From NCBI GenBank assembly GCA_050256015.1, contig JBFWIL010000147.1:1-7017 (forward strand): a DNA stretch of 7,017 bases. The letters are read 5' to 3'. Both the position numbers and the translations under genes were made by a program. The notes below the pieces were generated by a model. It was given only the letters and a program-made list of their open reading frames with translations. It searched no databases and was not told the origin of the DNA. Source of the DNA: JBFWIL01 sp050256015. Its GTDB lineage: Bacteria; Bacteroidota; Bacteroidia; Bacteroidales; Prolixibacteraceae. Every line of letters starts with the position of its first letter. Within the stretch, counting starts at the first letter, position 1. This document shows positions 1 through 7,017 of this stretch, in pieces.

Positions 1-121
1 ACTGACCTTATCAGTTAAGGACAAAAGAGTATTGCTACGAGCATGAATATGAAAATTTGAAATACCCTAACTGATATTTGTAAAATATTATTAATAAAGA
101 ATTTGAGTTAATTAATTACTT
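1..121. other. AT-rich non-coding region upstream of argH
   Basis: No gene can be supported here. One frame (positions 2-46) is open from the window edge to a TGA at 44-46 and could be the last 14 codons of an upstream gene, but nothing in it is recognisable. The rest is AT-rich and stop-rich on both strands. TTTG tetramers occur at 56-59, 77-80 and 102-105. The 77-80/102-105 pair has about Bacteroidota promoter spacing (TTTG, 17 nt, then an 8-mer ending in TTTG), but the TA of the TAnnTTTG -7 consensus is missing, so no promoter is called. No Shine-Dalgarno sequence precedes the argH ATG. Confidence 0.6.
9..76. repeat. Inverted repeat upstream of argH (12-nt arms, one mismatch)
   Basis: The left arm TATCAGTTAAGG (9-20) is the reverse complement of the right arm CCCTAACTGATA (65-76) except for one A:C mismatch; the outer nine base pairs are perfect. 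The arms are 44 nt apart. The left arm also overlaps a small perfect hairpin, CCTTA (6-10) with TAAGG (16-20). The spacer holds ATGAATATGAAAATTTGAA, which is AT-rich with a short ATGAA direct repeat. This may be a regulator-binding pair, a long-loop RNA stem if transcribed, or chance. The arms are seen in the sequence; any function is inference. Confidence 0.4.
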
Positions 122-1453
122 ATGAAACTATGGGATAAAGGATATTCGGTTAATCAGATGATTGAAAAATTTACGGTAGGCCGTGACCGGGAACTGGATT
201 TGTATCTGGCCCGTTACGATGTGCTTGGCTCGATGGCCCATGCCATTATGCTCGAATCCATTAATTTGCTGGAAAAGTATGAACTGGAGCAGTTGCTCTC
301 TGAATTGAAGGATATTTATGCCATGGCAGTTCGGGGTGAGTTTGTGATTGAACAGGGGGTTGAAGATGTGCATTCGCAGGTGGAAACAATCCTGACACGC
401 AGGCTTGGTGATACGGGAAAAAAGATTCATAGCGGCCGGTCTCGGAATGATCAGGTTCTGCTGGATCTGAAATTGTTTACCCGCCAGGAGATCCGAGAAC
501 TGGTTACGGCAGGGAAGGAGTTGTTCGCTGTTCTGCTCCGTAGGGCAGAACAGCACAGGTATGATTTGATGCCCGGATATACGCATCTTCAGGTTGCCAT
601 GCCTTCTTCCTTCGGACTTTGGTTTGGTGCCTATGCCGAAAGCCTGGCCGATGATTTTGTCCTGCTTCAGGCTGCTTACCGGATTGTCAATCAGAATCCG
701 CTTGGGTCGGCGGCCGGGTACGGGTCCTCTTTCCCGCTTGACCGGCAGATGACCACAGATCTTCTTGGTTTTGATCAGCTGAATTACAATGTGATTTATG
801 CCCAGATGGGGCGCGGGAAGATGGAAAAAACCGTGGCCTTTGCGTTGGCTTCCATTGCAGCAACCCTTTCCCGGCTGGCTTATGATGTGTGTTTATTTAT
901 GAGTCAGAATTTCGGATTCGTCTGTCTTCCCGATGAATTGACTACCGGATCGAGTATTATGCCGCATAAGAAAAATCCGGATGTCTTTGAGTTGCTGCGT
1001 GCTCGTTGCAATAAGATACAGGGCTTGCCCGCCCAAATCACGCTGATGGTGAATAACTTGTCCAGTGGCTATTCCCGGGATATGCAGCTGATTAAGGAAC
1101 TTTTTCTCCCGGTGTTCGGCGAGATGAAGAGTTGTCTGGAAATTGCAGCTTTTGCTTTGTCGGGTATGGAAGTCAGCCGGAATCTTTTGGATGATGAGCG
1201 TTACCGGTATGTATACAGCGTTGAAGATGTAAATCGTCTGGTCATGCAGGGCGTTCCCTTCCGTGATGCTTACCGGAAAGTGGGGATGGAAATTCAGTCT
1301 GGTGTTTACCGGCCATGCAGAGAGTTAAAGCATACCCACGCAGGCAGCATCGGTAACCTTTGTTTGAGCGAGATAGAAGGAAAAATGAGTAAAATACTGG
1401 ACGGATTCGGTTTTGAAAAACTTGATCAGGCTCTGGACCGCCTGTTAAAATAA
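122..1453 (+). CDS. argH: Argininosuccinate lyase
   Basis: This enzyme (EC 4.3.2.1) splits argininosuccinate into arginine and fumarate, the last step of arginine synthesis, in the cytoplasm as a homotetramer. It belongs to the aspartase/fumarase superfamily. The 443 residues are near the usual length (about 445-465), so it appears complete. Conserved regions appear in order: GVEDVHSQVE (79-88), IHSGRSRNDQV (102-112), PGYTHLQ with the expected catalytic His155 (151-157), NPLGSAAGYGSSFPLDR (192-208), and the superfamily signature GSSIMPHKKNPD (276-287), whose flexible loop carries the catalytic serine (277 or 278). The NVIYAQMGRGK and PHKKNP variants resemble Bacteroides-type enzymes, from memory. 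The ATG at 122 is the first after an in-frame TAA at 113-115, and the MKLWDKGY start fits the family. No Shine-Dalgarno sequence is seen. A terminator follows 27 bp after the stop codon, so it probably ends its transcription unit. Confidence 0.98.
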   Translation: MKLWDKGYSVNQMIEKFTVGRDRELDLYLARYDVLGSMAHAIMLESINLLEKYELEQLLSELKDIYAMAVRGEFVIEQGVEDVHSQVETILTRRLGDTGKKIHSGRSRNDQVLLDLKLFTRQEIRELVTAGKELFAVLLRRAEQHRYDLMPGYTHLQVAMPSSFGLWFGAYAESLADDFVLLQAAYRIVNQNPLGSAAGYGSSFPLDRQMTTDLLGFDQLNYNVIYAQMGRGKMEKTVAFALASIAATLSRLAYDVCLFMSQNFGFVCLPDELTTGSSIMPHKKNPDVFELLRARCNKIQGLPAQITLMVNNLSSGYSRDMQLIKELFLPVFGEMKSCLEIAAFALSGMEVSRNLLDDERYRYVYSVEDVNRLVMQGVPFRDAYRKVGMEIQSGVYRPCRELKHTHAGSIGNLCLSEIEGKMSKILDGFGFEKLDQALDRLLK

Positions 1454-1480
1454 TCGAATCGGGTATATTCTTGTGTGCGG

Positions 1481-1513
1481 CGGTTGCTTTTTCTCAGAAG
1501 GCAGCCGTTTTTT
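1481..1513 (+). terminator. Intrinsic terminator downstream of argH
   Basis: CGGTTGC (1481-1487) pairs with GCAGCCG (1501-1507) over seven base pairs including one T:G wobble. The stem can extend inward through the T-rich stretch against AGAAG, leaving a loop of only a few bases. Six T follow directly (1508-1513). A GC-rich stem with a U-tract 27 bp after the argH stop is a typical Rho-independent terminator, and it separates argH transcription from gltBD. The opposite strand lacks a comparable T-tract, so it acts on the + strand only. Confidence 0.88.
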
Positions 1514-1680
1514 GTTATTATTTGTTTGCCTTGTAGCAGTCAGGTCCGCTTGTTTGAAAATGCACTGCACAGCCTTGCCGGAGGGAGGTAATCCATGTTA
1601 AGGGTATGTTATCTGGTGTTATTATTTTCTTAAAAAATGTGTGTGAAAATTAATAATTCGTCGATAAATTTTTCAAAGAG

Positions 1681-1711
1681 TTGGCGAATATGATATAAAT
1701 GTGTTATTTTG
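1681..1711 (+). promoter_or_regulatory. Candidate Bacteroidota-type promoter for gltBD
   Basis: The Bacteroidota housekeeping sigma factor recognises roughly TTTG at -33 and TAnnTTTG at -7, about 19-23 nt apart. Here TTG (1681-1683, preceded by G) lies 20 nt upstream of TTATTTTG (1704-1711), which matches the -7 consensus except at its second base. Transcription would start near 1717-1720, leaving an untranslated leader of about 100 nt before gltB. The spacing and the lack of a better match nearby support the call, but both boxes are imperfect in an AT-rich region. Confidence 0.4.
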
Positions 1712-1712
1712 A

Positions 1713-1740
1713 AAGATCAAGTCTTTTGTTTCCTGATCTT
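1713..1740 (+). repeat. Inverted repeat at the predicted gltBD transcription start
   Basis: AAGATCA (1713-1719) and TGATCTT (1734-1740) are perfect reverse complements around a 14-nt T-rich loop. The pair begins two bases after the candidate -7 box, so it lies across or just after the probable transcription start. It could be an operator for a dimeric regulator, or a 5'-end stem-loop that stabilises the gltBD mRNA. There is no T-tract beyond it, so it is not a terminator. Confidence 0.45.
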
Positions 1741-1819
1741 ATGTATTTGTCTGAATCGGGGGGATAAATGGATCAGCAGATAAAAGAAACAACAGGAATA
1801 TACCATATAAAAGAGCAAC

Positions 1820-4800
1820 ATGATGCAGTTAAGATTTCCTCAGGCTCAGGGAATGTATGATCCCACGCATGAGCATGATAATTGCGGGATCGGTTTTGTG
1901 GCGCATATTCGGGGAGAAGCTTCACATGACATTGTCATGCGTGGGTTGAACGTTTTGGAAAACCTGGATCACCGCGGAGCAACGAGTGCCGACAATGCCA
2001 CCGGAGACGGGGCTGGTATTTTGATGCAGATTCCTCACCAGTATTATAAGGATATTTTGCGGTTACCGCTTCCCGAGTGCGGGAAATACGGTACCGGACT
2101 GATTTTCCTTCCAACGAAGCACGGAGAGGCTGAACTTTGTCAGGAAGTGCTGAGCAGCTATATTCAGCAGGAAGGACTGGAACTGATTGCATACCGGGAT
2201 GTTCCGGTGGATCACAGCGTTCCCGGAAAGATTGCAAAAAGGACCGAACCCATTATCCGTCAGGTTTTTGTGAAGGCCAATCTGGAACAGGAAGCGCTGG
2301 AAAGAAAGCTTTATCTGGTCAGAAAACTAACCGAGCATGCCATAGCCGGTTCTGCCCTCGAACAGAAGGAATCCTTTTATCAGCCTAGCTTTTCTTCCAA
2401 AGTAATTGTCTACAAGGGCATGTTTACTCCTGCCCAGCTGAGATCCTATTATAAGGATATCCGGCATGAGGCTTTCAAATCTGCTATTGCCCTGGTGCAT
2501 TCTCGTTTTAGCACGAACACCTTCCCGACCTGGGATTTGGCTCAACCTTTCCGTTATCTGGCCCACAACGGGGAAATCAATACGGTGAAGGGGAACCGGA
2601 AATGGATGCAGGCCCGGGAAGCCCTGCTGAAGTCGGAAATTTTTGGCGATGATCTGAAAAAAATACTTCCCGTAATTGAAGACGGGAAGTCAGATTCGGC
2701 TTCCTTTGACAATGTACTGGAATTTCTGCATATGACCGGTCGTCCGCTGCATCATGCTTTATGCATGATGATTCCCGAATCGTTCAATGAGAAAAATCCC
2801 ATCCCGGAAAGCCTGAAAGCTTTTTATGAATACCATTCCACCATTATGGAACCCTGGGACGGTCCGGCTTCCATGGTCTTTTCAGACGGCCGCTATATTG
2901 GAGGAACACTCGATCGCAACGGATTGCGTCCGTCTCGTTACGTGATTACCAACAATGATCTGGTTGTCATGGGCTCTGAAGTTGGGGTCCAGCAGTTTGC
3001 ACCCGGAGAGATCCGGGAAAAAGGCCGGTTGCGTCCGGGGAAAATCATGCTGATCGATACCAAGCTGGGCATTATCATTCCCGATAAGGAAGTCAAGGAA
3101 CAACTGAGCATGCGTAATCCCTACGAAATGTGGCTGAGAGGAAACCGCCTGCGGATGAAAGATATTAAGGTCAGGCAGCGGGTTTCATCCGAACTGGAAA
3201 ATTTCACCATGCTGGCCCGTGAATTTACCTATTCCAGGGAAGACATGTACGAACTGATCCGGGGTATGGCCCGGGCAGGAGCCGAGCCAACCAGTTCCAT
3301 GGGGAATGATACGCCTGTTGCCATCTTTTCCGATCGTCCGCAACGTTTTTTCAGTTACTTCAAGCAGCTGTTCGCGCAGGTAACCAATCCTGCCATTGAT
3401 CCCATCCGTGAAGGGCTGGTGATGTCGCTTACGAATTACATTGGTTCACTGCACTCCAACATATTGAAGGAAAGCCAGAACCATTGCAAGCTGATTAAGT
3501 TCGATAGTCCGCTGATTACCAACACTGATCTGGGGAAGATCAAGGATCTGAAGGATGAGATGTTCACCCACCAGACGATCCCCATGGTTTTCTTGGTAAA
3601 GGAAGGGGAAAGCGGTTTCCGGAAAGCGTTTGAGGAGATGCTTTCCCTGGCGGAAAAGGCGGTTGACGGGAAGAAGAATTTTATTATTCTCTCCGACCGT
3701 AAGGTGGATGAGTTGCATGCTCCGATTCCTTCCCTGCTGGCTGTTGCTGCCGTGCATCATCATCTGATTGTTAAAAAGAAACGCATGCAGGTAGGTATTA
3801 TTGTGGAATCGGCCGAACCCCGGGAGGTGAACCATTTCGCCCTGTTGCTCGGATTCGGTGCCAGTGTGATTAATCCGTATATGGCCTATGCCGCGATCGA
3901 CTATATGGTCAAGGAAGGCAAGATTGAGATTGATTACAAAACCGCCCGAAAAAACTATATGAAAGCCGTTGACAAGGGATTGCTGAAGATTATGTCAAAG
4001 ATGGGAATTTCTACACTGCGGTCTTATCACGGGGCCCAGATGTTTGAAGCTGTAGGACTTTGCCGTGAGCTGGTCGACCTGTACTTTACCGGTACGGCTT
4101 CCCGGATCAACGGGATCGGTATTTCTGAAATTGCCGAGGAATACCGGAGGATGCATGAGGCAGCCTGGCAGCAGATTGTACGGGAGGAAGTTTTCCGTTT
4201 TGAAAATGCAGGTGTTTATGCCTGGCGGAAATACGGAGAACATCATGCCTGGAATCCGGAGACCATTGGTTTGCTCCAGTGGGCTACCAGGACCAATGAC
4301 TACCGGAAATACAAGGAATACAGCAGGCGCATCCAGGAAGACAACCGAAAACCTTCTTTTATCCGGGGTTGTTTTACCTATCGGAAAAATCCCATTCCCC
4401 TGGAACGGGTTGAACCCGTGGAGGAGATTATGAAGCGTTTTGTCACCGGAGCCATGTCGTACGGTTCTATCAGCAAGGAGGCTCACGAGACCCTGGCTAT
4501 TGCCATGAACACCATTGGCGGGCGTAGCAATACAGGCGAAGGCGGGGAAGATCCTGTTCGTTTCGGAACGAACAGGCAAAGTGCCATCAAGCAGATTGCC
4601 TCGGGGCGTTTTGGGGTCACCAATCACTACCTGACCAATGCGCATGAGTTGCAGATCAAAATTTGTCAGGGGGCCAAGCCGGGTGAGGGAGGACAGCTTC
4701 CCGGTTTTAAGGTGAACAAGATTATCGCCAAAACACGGAATTCCACTCCAGGAATTACCTTGATTTCGCCGCCGCCGCATCACGATATTTATTCTATTGA

Positions 4801-6343
4801 AGATTTGGCCCAGCTAATCTATGATTTGAAGGTGACCAATCCGAGAGCCAATGTGTCGGTGAAACTGGTTGCTGAAGCCGGTGTCGGTACCGTGGCTGCC
4901 GGGGTGGCCAAGGCCTATGCCGATCTGATCACGATCTCCGGGGGTGAAGGCGGAACCGGGGCCAGTCCCGCCAGTTCGATCAAACATGCCGGACTACCGC
5001 TGGAGATGGGAATTGCCGAGGCTCAGCAGACCCTGGTGATGAATGATCTCCGGGGACGGGTAAGGCTGCAGGTGGACGGGCAGTTGAAAAACGGGCATGA
5101 CGTAGTCATTACGGCCTGTCTGGGAGGGGAAGAGTTTGGTTTTGCCACCTCCGCCCTGATTACCATGGGCTGCGTGATGATGCGCAAGTGTCATATGAAC
5201 ACCTGTCCGGCCGGGATTGCCACCCAGGATAAGGAACTGCGCAAACGATTTATAGGTAATGCCGCCTATGTGGTGAATTTCTTTCGCTTTGTGGCTGAGG
5301 AAGTCCGGGAAATCATGGCCGAAATGGGAATTGAAAAGTTCGATGCGCTGGTTGGACGTGCCGATCTGCTGGAAGTGGATCCGGAGGTGACCAACTGGAA
5401 AATGAAGAACATTGACTTCTCCCGTATCCTGTATATGCCGGAAGAAGCCCGGAAATATGCCATTCATCAAACCGATCCGAATATGAAGTCCATTGAGGAT
5501 CATCTGGACTTCCGGCTGATTGAAGAAGCAGGCAAAGCTATTCTTGCCGGGGAGAAGGTGTGGATTTCCCATCCGGTTGTCAATACCGACCGGACCATCG
5601 GGGCCATGCTTTCCGGAGAAATCTCAAGAAGATACGGAGGTGCGGGTTTGCCGGAAGACACGATCAACTGCACCTTTACGGGAACAGCCGGGCAGAGTTT
5701 CGGGGCTTTTCTGGTCAGGGGAGTCTCTTTTCGTCTTGAAGGCGATGCAAACGACTATACAGGCAAGGGACTTTCCGGAGGCAAGCTGGTGGTGGTGCCC
5801 CAGGCCGGGTCGACTTTTGTTCCTGAAGAGAATATCATTATCGGAAACACCACCTTTTACGGGGCGACAGGTGGGGAAGCCTATATCCGCGGGGTGGCCG
5901 GCGAACGGTTTTGTGTGCGGAATTCAGGGGCCAGGGCCGTTGTCGAAGGAACAGGAGACCATTGCTGTGAGTATATGACCGGCGGCCGGGTGGTTGTGCT
6001 CGGAAAGACCGGGCGTAACTTCGCGGCCGGGATGAGTGGGGGAATAGCCTATGTGCTTGATGCGGACGGCGACTTTGATTATTACTGTAACAAGGGACTC
6101 GTTGAACTTGCTGTTGTGGAAGACCGTGCCGATGTGGATGAGCTCCAGGAGATGATCAGCCGGCATCTGCTTTACACGCAAAGCACGCTGGCAGCGAAAA
6201 TCCTGACCAGCTGGGATGAATTCCTGCCCCGTTTTGTAAAGGTCATTCCTTTTGAATACAAGAAAGTGCTTGAAGAGATAAAACTCCGGGAAATTGAACG
6301 AAAGCTGCAGCTGACCGAGGATGATCCGGGACGACACGAATAA
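1820..6343 (+). CDS. gltB: Glutamate synthase, large (alpha) subunit
   Basis: GltB takes ammonia from glutamine and uses it to convert 2-oxoglutarate to glutamate; together with GltD it forms cytoplasmic NAD(P)H-dependent GOGAT. At 1507 residues it is full length. The N-terminal class-II glutamine amidotransferase domain starts at Cys22 (HEHDNCGIGF), the expected nucleophile exposed when a propeptide is removed; HSRFSTNTFPTW (227-238), HNGEIN (249-254) and DRNGLRPSRY (365-374) follow. The central domain covers about 465-760. The FMN/2-oxoglutarate domain (about 800-1190) shows GAMSYGSIS (877-885) and SGGEGGTGASP (1040-1050). Cys1118, Cys1124 and Cys1129 form the C-x5-C-x4-C 3Fe-4S motif. The glycine-rich GXGXG beta-helix covers about 1260-1430. 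ATG 1820 is the first after an in-frame TAA at 1808-1810 and has AAGAG upstream; the second codon is also ATG, and Met12 (1853) is a further alternative start. gltD follows 34 bp later, pointing to the NAD(P)H form rather than the ferredoxin form. Confidence 0.98.
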   Translation: MMQLRFPQAQGMYDPTHEHDNCGIGFVAHIRGEASHDIVMRGLNVLENLDHRGATSADNATGDGAGILMQIPHQYYKDILRLPLPECGKYGTGLIFLPTKHGEAELCQEVLSSYIQQEGLELIAYRDVPVDHSVPGKIAKRTEPIIRQVFVKANLEQEALERKLYLVRKLTEHAIAGSALEQKESFYQPSFSSKVIVYKGMFTPAQLRSYYKDIRHEAFKSAIALVHSRFSTNTFPTWDLAQPFRYLAHNGEINTVKGNRKWMQAREALLKSEIFGDDLKKILPVIEDGKSDSASFDNVLEFLHMTGRPLHHALCMMIPESFNEKNPIPESLKAFYEYHSTIMEPWDGPASMVFSDGRYIGGTLDRNGLRPSRYVITNNDLVVMGSEVGVQQFAPGEIREKGRLRPGKIMLIDTKLGIIIPDKEVKEQLSMRNPYEMWLRGNRLRMKDIKVRQRVSSELENFTMLAREFTYSREDMYELIRGMARAGAEPTSSMGNDTPVAIFSDRPQRFFSYFKQLFAQVTNPAIDPIREGLVMSLTNYIGSLHSNILKESQNHCKLIKFDSPLITNTDLGKIKDLKDEMFTHQTIPMVFLVKEGESGFRKAFEEMLSLAEKAVDGKKNFIILSDRKVDELHAPIPSLLAVAAVHHHLIVKKKRMQVGIIVESAEPREVNHFALLLGFGASVINPYMAYAAIDYMVKEGKIEIDYKTARKNYMKAVDKGLLKIMSKMGISTLRSYHGAQMFEAVGLCRELVDLYFTGTASRINGIGISEIAEEYRRMHEAAWQQIVREEVFRFENAGVYAWRKYGEHHAWNPETIGLLQWATRTNDYRKYKEYSRRIQEDNRKPSFIRGCFTYRKNPIPLERVEPVEEIMKRFVTGAMSYGSISKEAHETLAIAMNTIGGRSNTGEGGEDPVRFGTNRQSAIKQIASGRFGVTNHYLTNAHELQIKICQGAKPGEGGQLPGFKVNKIIAKTRNSTPGITLISPPPHHDIYSIEDLAQLIYDLKVTNPRANVSVKLVAEAGVGTVAAGVAKAYADLITISGGEGGTGASPASSIKHAGLPLEMGIAEAQQTLVMNDLRGRVRLQVDGQLKNGHDVVITACLGGEEFGFATSALITMGCVMMRKCHMNTCPAGIATQDKELRKRFIGNAAYVVNFFRFVAEEVREIMAEMGIEKFDALVGRADLLEVDPEVTNWKMKNIDFSRILYMPEEARKYAIHQTDPNMKSIEDHLDFRLIEEAGKAILAGEKVWISHPVVNTDRTIGAMLSGEISRRYGGAGLPEDTINCTFTGTAGQSFGAFLVRGVSFRLEGDANDYTGKGLSGGKLVVVPQAGSTFVPEENIIIGNTTFYGATGGEAYIRGVAGERFCVRNSGARAVVEGTGDHCCEYMTGGRVVVLGKTGRNFAAGMSGGIAYVLDADGDFDYYCNKGLVELAVVEDRADVDELQEMISRHLLYTQSTLAAKILTSWDEFLPRFVKVIPFEYKKVLEEIKLREIERKLQLTEDDPGRHE

Positions 6344-6377
6344 CCGATTTATACGAACAGATAAGAAAGAACAAGTT

Positions 6378-7017
6378 ATGGGAGATCCAAGAGGTTTTAT
6401 GAAGGTAGCCCGCAAAACGAGTGGTTACCGGCCTTTGAATGAACGCATATACGATTACGGGGAAGTGGAACAGACCCTGAATGAGGAAGACCGGCGCCTG
6501 CAGGCTTCCCGCTGCATGGATTGCGGTGTTCCTTTTTGTCACTGGGGATGCCCGGTGGGCAGCAAGATCCCGGAATGGCAGGATGCCCTGTACCGGGCGA
6601 ATGACAGGGAGGCTTATGAAATTTTGCATTCAACCAACAGTTTCCCGGAGATCACCGGCCGGATTTGTCCGGCCCCCTGCGAAAAATCCTGTGTGCTGGC
6701 CATACATCAAGAGCCGGTTACGATCCGGGAAAACGAAAGTGCCACAGTTGAAAGGGCTTTTGCCCTAGGTTTGGTGATGCCCAATATCCCGAAAGTTCGC
6801 ACGGGAAAGAAGGTGGCTGTGATCGGTTCCGGACCGGCCGGTCTTTCGGCTGCAGACCTGTTAAACCGTGCGGGACATACGGTGACCGTTTTTGAAAAAA
6901 ACGATGCCATTGGCGGGTTGCTGCGCTACGGGATACCCGACTATAAGCTGAATAAGGGTATCATTGACCGGCGGCTGACTATTTTTCGGGAAGAAGGGAT
7001 CATTATTAAAACCGGAT
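6378..7017 (+). CDS. gltD: Glutamate synthase, small (beta) subunit, 3' truncated by window end
   Basis: GltD oxidises NAD(P)H and passes electrons through FAD and 4Fe-4S clusters to the FMN of GltB. Only the first 213 codons of a protein usually about 450-490 residues long are present; the reading frame is still open at the window end, so this is a window cut and not a broken gene. The N-terminal Fe-S domain has C46-x2-C49-x4-C54-x3-C58-P followed by C97-P-x-P-C101-x3-C105, the normal two-cluster pattern. The FAD-binding Rossmann motif VAVIGSGPAGLSAA runs from 146 to 159, with the acidic Glu173 at the end of the second strand (VTVFEK) and IGGLLRYGIPDYKL at 178-191. The NAD(P)H domain lies beyond the window. 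The start MGDPRGF fits Bacteroidota GltD proteins better than Met8; purine-rich AAGAAAGAA lies a few bases upstream. It is the second gene of the gltBD operon, 34 bp after gltB, with no terminator between them. Confidence 0.97.
   Translation, partial: MGDPRGFMKVARKTSGYRPLNERIYDYGEVEQTLNEEDRRLQASRCMDCGVPFCHWGCPVGSKIPEWQDALYRANDREAYEILHSTNSFPEITGRICPAPCEKSCVLAIHQEPVTIRENESATVERAFALGLVMPNIPKVRTGKKVAVIGSGPAGLSAADLLNRAGHTVTVFEKNDAIGGLLRYGIPDYKLNKGIIDRRLTIFREEGIIIKTG

Larger units (their letters stand above)
1454..1819. other. argH-gltB intergenic region with terminator and gltB leader
   Basis: This 366-bp AT-rich gap contains no substantial gene. It holds the argH terminator (1481-1513) and a candidate gltB promoter (1681-1711) followed at once by a 7-bp inverted repeat (1713-1740). 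A weaker inverted repeat, ATTCGTC (1656-1662) with GGCGAAT (1683-1689), overlaps the -33 position. Two very short ORFs with purine-rich leaders are present: 12 codons at 1595-1633 behind GGAGGGAGG, and 30 codons at 1768-1860 behind a run of six G, the latter overlapping the gltB start out of frame. Neither resembles a known peptide. I see no riboswitch or known ncRNA that I can name. Confidence 0.7.

Noticed and set aside
43..62. ARG-box (ArgR operator) upstream of argH
   Set aside because: TGAAT at 44-48 fits a half-site, but the expected ATTCA partner at the right spacing is absent (AATTTGA instead), so no operator is called.
128..586. 152-codon open frame on the minus strand inside argH
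   Set aside because: It is antisense to conserved ArgH motifs, has no convincing promoter or ribosome site, and gives a protein resembling nothing I recognise.
3995..4783. 262-codon open frame on the minus strand inside gltB
   Set aside because: It is fully antisense to the conserved GltB central and FMN domains, its translation has no recognisable motif, and it follows from the codon bias of the sense gene.
4994..5572. 192-codon open frame on the minus strand inside gltB
   Set aside because: It lies opposite the FMN and 3Fe-4S region of GltB; the His-rich, low-likelihood protein shows no family features.
5520..5978. 152-codon + strand frame inside gltB
   Set aside because: It is an out-of-frame shadow of the glycine-rich GltB C-terminal domain; the real frame keeps all family motifs, so there is no frameshift.
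6344..6377. Possible terminator or promoter between gltB and gltD
   Set aside because: The 34-bp gap has no stem with a T-tract and no promoter pair; it only holds a purine-rich ribosome-binding stretch.
6378..7017. gltD as a truncated pseudogene
   Set aside because: The frame is intact with all Fe-S cysteines and the FAD motif present; it simply runs off the window end.

Overview
The window looks like an ordinary chromosomal segment from a member of the Bacteroidota, most likely Bacteroidales or a near relative. From memory, all three proteins resemble Bacteroides-type homologues: ArgH carries NVIYAQMGRGK and GSSIMPHKKNP, and GltD starts with an MGxPxGF-type N-terminus. Shine-Dalgarno sequences before the three main genes are weak or absent, and the intergenic DNA is AT-rich with TTTG-type promoter elements, which also fits this phylum. 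No mobile element, CRISPR array, rRNA, tRNA or recognisable transfer signature is visible.

Layout, all on the + strand: (1) 1-121, AT-rich non-coding DNA holding a 12-nt near-perfect inverted repeat; (2) 122-1453, argH, argininosuccinate lyase; (3) 1454-1819, a 366-bp gap with a convincing intrinsic terminator for argH, then a leader or regulatory stretch with a candidate promoter, an inverted repeat and two very short SD-preceded ORFs; (4) 1820-6343, gltB, the large subunit of glutamate synthase; (5) 6378-7017, the 5' part of gltD, the small subunit, cut by the window end. gltB and gltD are 34 bp apart and almost certainly form one operon.

Function: GltB and GltD together make NAD(P)H-dependent glutamate synthase (GOGAT). 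GltD takes electrons from NAD(P)H through FAD and Fe-S clusters. GltB releases ammonia from glutamine, channels it to the FMN site and converts 2-oxoglutarate to glutamate. ArgH performs the last step of arginine synthesis, so the window concerns nitrogen assimilation and amino-acid synthesis. The terminator after argH suggests argH and gltBD are separate transcription units.

I found no undescribed system. The points most worth a second look are in the non-coding DNA: the inverted repeat next to the likely gltB promoter, a possible upstream ORF overlapping the gltB start, and the inverted repeat upstream of argH.
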